Shown here: positions 36,177 through 44,456 of the stretch, in pieces
How positions within the stretch are numbered: the first letter of the stretch is position 1
Layout: the number at the start of each line of letters is the position of its first letter
NCBI GenBank assembly: GCA_965223215.1
Contig: CBDCVZ010000010.1
Span: 4,526,001-4,590,000 of the forward strand
Source: JABDMH01 sp965223215
GTDB lineage: Bacteria > Bacteroidota > Bacteroidia > Chitinophagales > Saprospiraceae
Direction: 5' to 3'
Length of the DNA stretch: 64,000 nt
Position numbers and translations under genes: made by a program
Notes under the pieces: model-generated
What the model was told of the DNA's origin: nothing
What the model saw: the letters and a program-made list of their open reading frames with translations, nothing else
Databases searched by the model: none

Positions 36177-36200
36177 GATCAATTTTGTTGTAAATGTATT

Positions 36201-36737
36201 TTATGATGCTTTTTCGCGGTGCGTAAAGAGTTGTTCATATCTCGCATGGATCAAGTGTTTTAGCTCTTTTCTCGCGAAGAAAATTCGACTCTTTACGGTG
36301 CCTAGGGGCAACTGCAGGTGATCGGCAATTTCTTGATACTTGAATCCTTCGTAATGCATGGTAAAAGGCACCCGGAGGGTTGCATCCAGCCCATCTAACA
36401 TGTCGTGAAGCTCTCTCAACATGATGTTAGATTCTGCGCTGTTGCTTATTGTTTTTGAACCGGAATTTAGGTAGTAGAGATTATCTGTTGAATCACTGAT
36501 GGTATTGGCCTTTACTTTTTTCCGGTAGTTATTAATGAAGATGTTCTTCATAATAGTAAATAGCCAAGCTTTGAAATTTGTACCTGGCCTGAACTTCTCC
36601 TTATTACTTAGGGCTCTAAAGGCCGTCTCTTGGAATAAATCTTTGGCGTCTTCAACATTTTTGGTGAGATTATACGCAAACGTGTTTAAGACGGAGGCAA
36701 GCTGATCTAAGCGATCTTGAAATTCGATGGTTGACAT
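36201..36737 (-). CDS. ECF RNA polymerase sigma factor, RpoE type
   Basis: 178 residues. Sigma-2: LNTFAYNLTKNVEDAKDLFQETAFRAL and GTNFKAWLFTIMKNIFINNYRKK. Sigma-4: LDATLRVPFTMHYEGFKYQEIADHLQLPLGTVKSRIFFARKEL. This matches the house-keeping-like ECF sigma factor found next to envelope genes in many Bacteroidota. No anti-sigma gene is adjacent. A TATCTTG box about 30 bases upstream, with TTG 20 bases before it, is a possible promoter. Confidence 0.95.
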   Translation of the reverse strand: MSTIEFQDRLDQLASVLNTFAYNLTKNVEDAKDLFQETAFRALSNKEKFRPGTNFKAWLFTIMKNIFINNYRKKVKANTISDSTDNLYYLNSGSKTISNSAESNIMLRELHDMLDGLDATLRVPFTMHYEGFKYQEIADHLQLPLGTVKSRIFFARKELKHLIHARYEQLFTHREKAS

Positions 36738-36916
36738 ATTTGGCTCCTTTAATGATTTATTGCAAGATAATGATTTGTTTAACGTGAAGCAATAGATGTT
36801 TGAACAAAATTGACCTAATCCCGCAGATAAGACGTCTATTTATAGTCAAAAAATTCCATAATATCTTGATATACAGTATTTTAACGCGGTTAGACAGTTT
36901 TCAATTTTTTTTGAAA

Positions 36917-38014
36917 TTATTTCTGTGCAATTTTGACGAGAAACAGGGCCACCAAACTAAAGATGATGTTGGGCAGCCAAACTCCCAACACAGGTCCTAA
37001 GCTCTCGGCGTTGGTGAAGGTCATGGTGAATTTCGAAAGTAGGATATACAGGGCTCCCAGTGATATGCCAATGGCCAGATGTATCCCCAAACCCCCGCGT
37101 ACTTTTCGGCTGGCCACCGCCATCCCAATAATGGTCAATATGAAAATAGACACGGGTTCCGAGGTTCGGCGATATAGTTCTGATTCAAATACTCTGGTAC
37201 CCCCAATGCCACGGGCCCTTTGCTTGCGAAGGTACTTGCGGAGTTCCGGGGAGGTAAACAATTGCTGTTGATTTTTCACACGGATCAGGTCGCTTGGTGT
37301 GAGATTTAATGTGGTATCCAAATCCTTATTCTGACTGATTTGGAGCTCCTCATTCATACCATTAAACGTGCGGGTTACATAATTGCGCAGGGTCCACAGA
37401 TTTGATTCTCCCTTCCACCTTGCACTCTTCGCCTCCAAAAAACTTACCAGCTCCGAGGCATCATTGTATTTTTCTAACCGCAGATCGAATGCACTGGAAT
37501 CTCTTGGCCGATAGTTTCGGATATATAGCTTCGTACTTGGATCCAACATGATGTGAATATCGTTGGTTCGAGAGCGATCTGTATTATTCCAAACATTTTT
37601 GTTTTCGAAGGGTATCCGAATTTTGCTACCCATGGGTATGAGGTAATTGTTGCACACAAGATTGAGGCAGAAAATCATACCTGCTGCCACCAAGTATGGA
37701 ACCATTAATCTTCTGAAGGGCACTCCTGCATTAAAGATGCTGATGATCTCAGAGTTTTTGGCCAATCGGGACGTAAAGAAGATCACGGCAATCAACGCAA
37801 AGAGCGGCCACAACATTCCATTGATAAAGGCGACGAAATGGATGTAATAACTGAAAATTACCTGCTTCACTGTGACCCCATTCTTGATAAATGCATCGAG
37901 TCGATCGCTGAAATCAATGACCACTGCAATGATTGAAAATAGGAGTGCCGTAAAGAAAAATGTCTTCAAGTACATCTTAATAATGTACCGGTCCAATTTC
38001 TTCAGTGCCTTCAT
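36917..38014 (-). CDS. LptF/LptG-family lipopolysaccharide export permease
   Basis: 365 residues with the YjgP/YjgQ layout: three N-terminal membrane helices (about residues 12-115), a periplasmic beta domain and three C-terminal helices (about 275-360). Conserved blocks include LDRYIIKMYLKTFFFTALLFS and the late GGLGIHLAIGISLGALYIL. It is part of the LptBFG machine that lifts LPS from the inner membrane. LptF and LptG cannot be told apart here. Its ATG overlaps the tgt stop by four bases, closing the secA-tgt operon. Confidence 0.93.
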   Translation of the reverse strand: MKALKKLDRYIIKMYLKTFFFTALLFSIIAVVIDFSDRLDAFIKNGVTVKQVIFSYYIHFVAFINGMLWPLFALIAVIFFTSRLAKNSEIISIFNAGVPFRRLMVPYLVAAGMIFCLNLVCNNYLIPMGSKIRIPFENKNVWNNTDRSRTNDIHIMLDPSTKLYIRNYRPRDSSAFDLRLEKYNDASELVSFLEAKSARWKGESNLWTLRNYVTRTFNGMNEELQISQNKDLDTTLNLTPSDLIRVKNQQQLFTSPELRKYLRKQRARGIGGTRVFESELYRRTSEPVSIFILTIIGMAVASRKVRGGLGIHLAIGISLGALYILLSKFTMTFTNAESLGPVLGVWLPNIIFSLVALFLVKIAQK

Positions 38015-39153
38015 AATCGGGTGTTTAGGCTAGGCATGATCTGTTGCATCCAAGTCATAAAACGATTTTCTTCGATCATTGCGCGTGCTTTCTGCAACAA
38101 GTCGTGATAGAAAACAAGATTTTGCATGGAAGCCAATTGCGCACCAAGTAGTTCCTTGCTGACGATCAAATGACGCAAATACGCCTTGGAATGATTGCGC
38201 AACATTTCACATGGGCTATTCAGATCGATGGGTTCAAAGCAGGACGCCCATTTTCGATTCTTAATATTCACCAGGCCTTGACTGGTGTAGATTAGCCCAT
38301 GGCGAGCATTTCGGGTCGGCAAAACACAATCAAACATGTCTATACCCAGTGCGATGCACTGCAAAATATTAGCTGGAGTACCCACCCCCATGAGATAACG
38401 TGCACGATCAGCCGGGAGCATTTGGCATACCTTGCCGGTCATCTCATAAAGCTCTTCCGCTGGCTCACCGACAGACAAACCTCCGATGGCATTAACATCA
38501 CTGCCGTAAGAAGTCACCACTTCTGCCGATCGCTCACGAAGGTCTGGATAGACGCTTCCCTGCACAATGGGTGCAAGAATCTGATGATGTCCGTAGGGGC
38601 ACGAGGTTGCATGATATTGCGTAAAGCAACGCTCCAGCCAACGATGGGTTAGCTCCATGGACGACTTGGCATATGCATAGGTGCACGGGTATGGTGTACA
38701 TTCATCAAAAGCCATGATCACATCTGCACCAATCCGGCGTTGAATATCAATGGCCGTCTCAGGGCTGAAGAAATGACTAGATCCATCAATGTGCGATGCA
38801 AATTTTACCCCTTCTTCATCAATCTTACGCCGATGTGCCAGCGAGTAGACCTGATAACCACCACTATCGGTAAGTATGGGCCGTGACCAATCTATAAACT
38901 GATGCAAACCACCCCCTGCCTCCATAATATCCATGCCGGGACGCAGATACAAGTGATAGGTATTGCCCAAGATGACCTGGGCATTGATTTCGGTTCGCAA
39001 TTGTTGCTGATTGATCCCCTTCACCGTGCCAGCTGTGCCAACGGGCATAAAGACCGGGGTCTCAATCAATCCATGATCGGTCTGCAAGCGACCCCTTCGG
39101 GCCTTTCCACCATCCGTTGCGGTATGGATCAATTCAAATCTGCAATCTGACAT
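38011..39153 (-). CDS. tgt: Queuine/preQ1 tRNA-ribosyltransferase
   Basis: 380 residues. It swaps guanine 34 for a 7-deazaguanine in GUN-anticodon tRNAs. Core motifs are intact: GTVKGINQQQL, ILGNTYHLYLRPG, ILTDSGGYQVYSL, FASHIDGSSHFFSPE, GGLSVGEPAEEL, RYLMGVG and FDCVLPTRNARHG (catalytic Asp region). The zinc site is unusual: where E. coli has CxCxxC and a histidine, here the aligned segment reads SPCEML and later QNLVFY, keeping only one ligand. The active-site part looks functional. It is third from last in a tight operon between rodA (2-base gap) and the LptF/G gene (ATGA overlap). Confidence 0.95.
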   Translation of the reverse strand: MSDCRFELIHTATDGGKARRGRLQTDHGLIETPVFMPVGTAGTVKGINQQQLRTEINAQVILGNTYHLYLRPGMDIMEAGGGLHQFIDWSRPILTDSGGYQVYSLAHRRKIDEEGVKFASHIDGSSHFFSPETAIDIQRRIGADVIMAFDECTPYPCTYAYAKSSMELTHRWLERCFTQYHATSCPYGHHQILAPIVQGSVYPDLRERSAEVVTSYGSDVNAIGGLSVGEPAEELYEMTGKVCQMLPADRARYLMGVGTPANILQCIALGIDMFDCVLPTRNARHGLIYTSQGLVNIKNRKWASCFEPIDLNSPCEMLRNHSKAYLRHLIVSKELLGAQLASMQNLVFYHDLLQKARAMIEENRFMTWMQQIMPSLNTRL

Positions 39154-39155
39154 AC

Positions 39156-40562
39156 TCAGTTCAGATACCTTTGACTGTCAAATTTCAACAGCACTCCAAT
39201 CATAAGGGTAAACCCCAACAAGGAAGATCCCCCATAACTGATAAAGGGTAGTGGAATGCCGATAATCGGCAGCAGACCCATGGTCATGCCGATGTTTATC
39301 GTGAAGTGAAAGAAGAGAATTCCGGCAACACCGTAGGCATACTGCCGAAATAGGTTTAATCGTTGACGCTCGGCAATACTGATGATGCGGATGATTAAAA
39401 AGACAAATAAGCCGATGATGGTGAGAGATCCGACGAATCCCTGCTCCTCTCCGACCGTGCAAAAAATGAAATCTGTGGATTGCTCGGGTACATAATTCAG
39501 TTTTGTCAGGGTTCCCTCGAGATATCCCTTCCCTTTTAATCCACCAGATCCCACTGCCATCTTAGACAATAGGACATTATAAAGCGGTCCGTGTGGATCA
39601 CACTTTTCGGGATGAAGCCAGACGTTGAGCCGATCCTGCTGGTGGGGTTCCAAAAATTTGTGGAAGACATAGTCGGTCCCAAAAGACATGGCGGAATAGA
39701 GCAAGAGGCTTGCGAAAACCGTGATCGCTAACTTAGGTCGACCCTTCACCCACTGAAAGGCCATGAAAAAGGCAAGCAAGGCACCATTCACAATGAGCAT
39801 TTGTAAGGCCAGATCTTGTGCAATGCAGATAACCGACGCAATCGCCAAAAGCACGATGCTCAAGTTCCAGTAGAGACCATTTTCGAAATTTTGCACCAAG
39901 AGGAGGAGACCCACCAGACTCAAAATAATCAATACAATCATCGGGTTAAACAGCAAAGACAGGATGAAGACTGCCGCGGCGGTGAGTCCGATGATGTACG
40001 GTACGGGAGATAAGCCTTCGCGATAAAGGAGGATAAAAAATGCCAGGAATACCAGTGCCGAACCCGCATCTGGCTGAAGCAAGATAAGCGCCATTGGTAT
40101 TAAGAAAATCGCTAAGACCGACATGATATCCCGGAGTGTTTTTAGTCTGGAGGTTGGGCCAGATAGAAAACTAGCAACCGCCAAGCAGGTGCCAAACTTT
40201 GCGAGCTCAGCCGGTTGGAACGTAAAGCCAAAGAGGCTAAACCAAGATCTGGCACTCTTTATTTCGATCCCTATGAAAAGCACGGCAACCAGGCTGGCAA
40301 TCCCAATGGCGTAAATTACGAATGAAAAATTTCGCCAAAACTTCCAATCAATGTTGAGCGTAACCAGCAGAAGGACAAAGGCGATACCGATCCACATGGT
40401 CTGCTTGCCGATGGGAGTGGAGAGATCCCAGACGCCTGTTTCAGGCCCCTTATACTCGGCCGCAAAAATCATGAGCCATCCGATGAAAACTAAACTTAGA
40501 TACAGCGAGAAGGTAATCCAGTCAATGCTTTTGCTTGGCGTCGAAAGTCGTTGAACCGTCAT
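39156..40562 (-). CDS. rodA: RodA-type SEDS peptidoglycan glycosyltransferase
   Basis: 468 residues, about 12 hydrophobic helices. SEDS marks include TFQPAELAKFG, QPDAGSALVFLAF, VPEQSTDFIFCTVGEEQGF and GIPLPFISYGGSSLLGF. The TDFIF..GEE form is RodA-like rather than FtsW-like. It polymerises glycan strands for side-wall growth. An extra hydrophobic segment in the middle (about 190-275) makes it longer than E. coli RodA, as is common in this phylum. PBP2 and mreBCD are not adjacent. It is 2 bases from tgt and 2 bases after the SPOR-like gene. Confidence 0.92.
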   Translation of the reverse strand: MTVQRLSTPSKSIDWITFSLYLSLVFIGWLMIFAAEYKGPETGVWDLSTPIGKQTMWIGIAFVLLLVTLNIDWKFWRNFSFVIYAIGIASLVAVLFIGIEIKSARSWFSLFGFTFQPAELAKFGTCLAVASFLSGPTSRLKTLRDIMSVLAIFLIPMALILLQPDAGSALVFLAFFILLYREGLSPVPYIIGLTAAAVFILSLLFNPMIVLIILSLVGLLLLVQNFENGLYWNLSIVLLAIASVICIAQDLALQMLIVNGALLAFFMAFQWVKGRPKLAITVFASLLLYSAMSFGTDYVFHKFLEPHQQDRLNVWLHPEKCDPHGPLYNVLLSKMAVGSGGLKGKGYLEGTLTKLNYVPEQSTDFIFCTVGEEQGFVGSLTIIGLFVFLIIRIISIAERQRLNLFRQYAYGVAGILFFHFTINIGMTMGLLPIIGIPLPFISYGGSSLLGFTLMIGVLLKFDSQRYLN

Positions 40563-40564
40563 CT

Positions 40565-40984
40565 CTATTTTTCGCTGCTGAGCAGTTTTTCAGGCTTTAC
40601 ATCATCAAGCACCAGAATTGCTGCTGGGTACCTACGCTTGATCCGATGTAACAAGTGCAGCGCATCCATTTTCTCGCGATATGCAACATCCCTTAACTTG
40701 ATGATATAGTAAGGATTATCATGTACCAAATCCAGCCGGAGATAGGGATAAATATTCTCAAAACGCTCTTTTTCTTGCTCCACGTGACGTCTATCACTAC
40801 TGGCAAGTACCTGAATGCGCCATGCCTTGACCGTTTCCTTCGATTTATGCAGCCTGGCATAAGCTTTCAACATGGCTGATACCCCTGAATCTTCATTGAG
40901 TGAACCCTGGCACCAGATCGCATTTATCCAGAACACACCTAATAAAGTCATCATGACCAGACGGATAGACCTACTTGCGTCCAT
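40565..40984 (-). CDS. Exported SPOR-domain-like protein
   Basis: 139 residues from ATG 40984, selected because it gives a signal peptide (MDASRSIRLVMMTLLGVFW, cleavage near WCQ); a longer frame reaches 41038 but lies within secA. The C-terminal 80 residues fit a SPOR domain: VKAWRIQVLASSDRRHVEQ, then DNPYYIIKLRDVAYREKMDAL and LHRIKRRYPAAILVLDD. SPOR domains bind denuded glycan at septa. It overlaps the secA stop by 14 bases and precedes rodA by 2, matching a cell-wall role. Confidence 0.82.
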   Translation of the reverse strand: MDASRSIRLVMMTLLGVFWINAIWCQGSLNEDSGVSAMLKAYARLHKSKETVKAWRIQVLASSDRRHVEQEKERFENIYPYLRLDLVHDNPYYIIKLRDVAYREKMDALHLLHRIKRRYPAAILVLDDVKPEKLLSSEK

Positions 40985-43900
40985 GGCAATGTTTAAATTT
41001 TTTGCCGCTTCCACATGGACACGGTTCATTTCTACCAACCTTTCTCTCCACGCGCTTGAAGGTCTCGGGTTTTGCTGGGCGACTTACTCCTTCAGCGGCA
41101 GACCTTGCAGCAGCCGCGGCCGGATCTCCACCTCCTCTTCCAGCTCGGACCTTACTCATGTCTGTTCGCTGAGTCTTGGCCTCACGAACCTGATCCGGCT
41201 CCTTGATTAAAAGTTTCCCTTTACCGAGGAAGGAAGTGACATCGTGGTTGACTTTAAAGATCAATTGCTCAAAAAGCTGGTACGCCTCCATCTTATAGAT
41301 GACCAGTGGGTCTTTCTGTTCGAAAGAGGCCCCTTGCACTGATTCCTTTAGCTCATCCATCGAGCGCAGGTGCTCCTTCCAGTTTTCATCGATTAAAGCA
41401 AGGGTCACTGCTTTCTCGATGTCCTTTACAATCGAGGATCCTTCACTGTTGACGGCATCTTCCAGACTGGCTGATATCGGAAGTTGCCGATTGCTGCCGT
41501 CGGTGATGGGCAGTGCAATAAATTTATACCGATGACCTTCGTTTTCATAAACATTTTTGACCACTGGATAAAGCGACGTGGCCATACGAGCTCCCTTCTC
41601 TTCGTAAAATGAAAAGAACTCCTGCTGAAAGGCTTCACTAATCTCATCCGGGTCGGACTCTTCAAAAAAGGCTTTCTCCATCTTCGGGTCCATCCCGAGG
41701 ACCTCTAGTGAGGTGCGCCGGAACGTTTCGTAGGTTCCTCCATTGGCGTGCTCAAGAGCAATGGATTCCGTCAACGCCTCAAACATTTGATTGAGATCCA
41801 CTGAAAGGCGATCTCCGGAAAGCGCGTTTCTCCGTTTTTCATAGATGGCCTCCCGCTGGATATTCATCACGTCATCATATTCAAGCAGTCTTTTTCGGAT
41901 TCCGAAGTTGTTTTCTTCGACTTTCTTCTGAGCACGCTCAATGGACTTGGTGACCATGGAATGTTGAATCACTTCGCCTTCCTTATGCCCCATGCGATCC
42001 ATCAATTTGGCGATTCTTTCCGACCTGAATAACCGCATCAGGTTGTCTTCGAGAGATACAAAGAATTGTGATGAACCTGGATCTCCCTGCCGACCAGCTC
42101 TACCCCGCAACTGCCGATCCACACGCCTACTGTCGTGGCGTTCCGTGCCAATGATGGCAAGACCACCGGCATCTTTAACTGCTTGGTTGATTTTGATATC
42201 CGTACCCCGCCCAGCCATATTGGTGGCGATGGTGACATTACCTGGCTTGCCTGCCTCAGCCACGATTTCAGCCTCCCGCTGGTGCTGTTTTGCATTCAGA
42301 ACATTGTGCGAAATATTGCGCAGCTTGAGCATGCGACTTAACTTCTCCGAAATATCGACGGAGGTTGTTCCCACCAAAACCGGCCTTCCCGCATTACTCA
42401 AGCGTCCGATTTCGTCAATGACCGCATTGAATTTTTCTCTGGCCGTCTTAAACACCATGTCTTCCCGGTCGTCCCGAATAATGGGTCTATTGGTCGGAAT
42501 CACTACCACATCCAATTTGTAGATTTCCCAGAATTCATTGGCTTCTGTCTCCGCCGTACCAGTCATTCCCGCAAGTTTGTGGAACATGCGAAAATAGTTT
42601 TGCAGCGTTACGGTTGCGTAGGTCTGGGTCAACTCTCCCACCTTGACATTTTCTTTCGCTTCCAGTGCTTGATGAAGGCCATCTGAATATCTACGTCCCT
42701 CCATCATTCTTCCGGTCTGCTCATCTACGATCTTCACCTGGCCATCTAGTACAACATACTCCTCATCTTTCTCGAATAAGGTGTAGGCTTTGAGCAACTG
42801 ACTCACGGCATGAAGACGTCGAGATTTCACCCCGTAGTCTTGGATCACATTTTGCTTTTGCTCGGCAATTTCAGTATCCGACAGCTCCTCGTTTTCTTCG
42901 ATCTCTAAAATTTCGGTGCCGATGTCTGGCATCACGAAGAAATTTGGATCCTTGCCTCCCCTGGCCAAAAACTCGGCGCCCCGCTCGGTTAGGTCAACAT
43001 TTCGATTCTTCTCATCGATGGTGAAAAGTAGAGGCTCATCCACCAGATGCATGTTCTTGGATTGCTCCTGCATGTAGAAATTCTCTGCTTTTTGCATAGC
43101 AACCCTCACTCCGTCCTGGCTTAGGAACTTCGTCAGTGGTCGATATTTGGGTAGGGCACGATAAGCGCGCAATAATGCCATTCCACCCTCATCTTCATTA
43201 TATCCAGTACTGCCCTCTTTGATCAAGGTTTTGGCACTGGCCAAGTAATCGGTTGCCAACTTACGTTGTGCACTGACCAGTTTTTCGACTGCGGGTTTGA
43301 GTTCGATAAACTCTTGATCTTCGGCGCCCTGCGGGATCGGTCCGGATATAATTAGCGGTGTCCTGGCATCGTCGATCAGTACCGAATCCACTTCGTCGAT
43401 CATGGCAAAATGGTGTTTGCGTTGCACCAGTTCACTAGGTGATCGCACCATGTTGTCACGCAAGTAATCAAAACCGTATTCACTGTTGGTGCCAAAGGTG
43501 ATGTCACAGCGGTAGGCAGCCACCCGCTCGGGTGAATGTGGCCGGTACTTGTCAATACAATCGACCGAAAGAAAAAGAAATTCATAAATGGGTCCAACCC
43601 ATTCACAATCACGACGAGCCAGGTAATCATTCACCGTGATGATATGCACACCTTCACCAGAGAGACCATTGAGGTAGGCTGGTAGGGTAGCCACCAGTGT
43701 TTTACCCTCACCAGTTGCCATCTCTGCGATCTTACCATCGTGTAGCACCATTCCACCGATTAGTTGCACGTCGTAGTGAACCATATCCCAGGTAATGTCA
43801 CCACCGGCTGCCTTCCATTGGTTTGACCATCGAGCTTGATCGCCAACAATGGTGACGTAAGATTTCGCAGCTGCCAGTTGTCGGTCGTGATCGGTTGCCG

Positions 43901-44285
43901 TGACTTCCAGCCGATCATTTTCTTTAAACCGGCGGGCCGTTTCCTTAATTACAGCAAAAGCCTCGGGAAGTATTTCATTGAGTATGTCTTCTAAGTGTTC
44001 GTCTTTCTCCTCTTTTAACGCATCTACTTCCTTGAATAACTGCTCTTTGACGTTAAGGTCCGATTCATTTTTAATTTGCTCATCTAATAATCGAATGTCC
44101 TCGTTAATGCCGGCCAGATGCTCACCTATTTTGGCTCGAAATTCGTTGGTCTTATTTCGCAATTCGTCACTCGAAATGGACTGGAGGGTTTCATATACAC
44201 GAAGGGTTTCATCTACGATGGGGGTATATTTTTTTACATCTCGATCAAACTTCGTCCCGAAGAGTTTCGTAAGTACCTTGAGCAT
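40971..44285 (-). CDS. secA: Preprotein translocase ATPase SecA
   Basis: 1104 residues, the large Bacteroidota form. Nucleotide-binding motifs: MATGEGKTLVATLPAYL, FAMIDEVDSVLIDDARTPLI, GMTGTAETEANEF and ATNMAGRGTDI. Insertions in the first nucleotide-binding domain (about 330-480) make it longer than E. coli SecA. The C-terminus ends with a zinc-binding tail, GRNEPCPCGSGKKFKHC. It drives Sec-dependent export. It heads the operon secA-SPOR-rodA-tgt-lptF/G, preceded by a good -7 box. Confidence 0.98.
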   Translation of the reverse strand: MLKVLTKLFGTKFDRDVKKYTPIVDETLRVYETLQSISSDELRNKTNEFRAKIGEHLAGINEDIRLLDEQIKNESDLNVKEQLFKEVDALKEEKDEHLEDILNEILPEAFAVIKETARRFKENDRLEVTATDHDRQLAAAKSYVTIVGDQARWSNQWKAAGGDITWDMVHYDVQLIGGMVLHDGKIAEMATGEGKTLVATLPAYLNGLSGEGVHIITVNDYLARRDCEWVGPIYEFLFLSVDCIDKYRPHSPERVAAYRCDITFGTNSEYGFDYLRDNMVRSPSELVQRKHHFAMIDEVDSVLIDDARTPLIISGPIPQGAEDQEFIELKPAVEKLVSAQRKLATDYLASAKTLIKEGSTGYNEDEGGMALLRAYRALPKYRPLTKFLSQDGVRVAMQKAENFYMQEQSKNMHLVDEPLLFTIDEKNRNVDLTERGAEFLARGGKDPNFFVMPDIGTEILEIEENEELSDTEIAEQKQNVIQDYGVKSRRLHAVSQLLKAYTLFEKDEEYVVLDGQVKIVDEQTGRMMEGRRYSDGLHQALEAKENVKVGELTQTYATVTLQNYFRMFHKLAGMTGTAETEANEFWEIYKLDVVVIPTNRPIIRDDREDMVFKTAREKFNAVIDEIGRLSNAGRPVLVGTTSVDISEKLSRMLKLRNISHNVLNAKQHQREAEIVAEAGKPGNVTIATNMAGRGTDIKINQAVKDAGGLAIIGTERHDSRRVDRQLRGRAGRQGDPGSSQFFVSLEDNLMRLFRSERIAKLMDRMGHKEGEVIQHSMVTKSIERAQKKVEENNFGIRKRLLEYDDVMNIQREAIYEKRRNALSGDRLSVDLNQMFEALTESIALEHANGGTYETFRRTSLEVLGMDPKMEKAFFEESDPDEISEAFQQEFFSFYEEKGARMATSLYPVVKNVYENEGHRYKFIALPITDGSNRQLPISASLEDAVNSEGSSIVKDIEKAVTLALIDENWKEHLRSMDELKESVQGASFEQKDPLVIYKMEAYQLFEQLIFKVNHDVTSFLGKGKLLIKEPDQVREAKTQRTDMSKVRAGRGGGDPAAAAARSAAEGVSRPAKPETFKRVERKVGRNEPCPCGSGKKFKHCHGRK

Positions 44286-44312
44286 CTATTCTATTTTTTC
44301 GATATGGATCTA

Positions 44313-44320
44313 CAAAGATA
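44313..44320 (-). promoter_or_regulatory. TATCTTTG -7 box of the secA operon
   Basis: Minus-strand TATCTTTG matches TAnnTTTG exactly and lies 27 bases before the secA ATG. No perfect TTG was seen at the -33 distance. Confidence 0.5.
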
Positions 44321-44456
44321 ACCATATCAGGTCTATCACATTTAACGCATTACCGGGGCACATATATCATACCAGCCTGATTTTAAGCATGGATGTAAGC
44401 CATAATGACAGAAAAAAGACGTTAATCTCCTAGTATTGCATCTCCAAAGATTATAC

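Noticed and set aside
35937..36182. 81-codon minus-strand frame after the ECF sigma gene
   Set aside because: Its first codons form the sigma-gene terminator hairpin, and the product has no recognisable feature.
40985..41038. Longer start of the SPOR-like protein
   Set aside because: It would lie deeper inside secA and hide the signal peptide; ATG 40984 is preferred.
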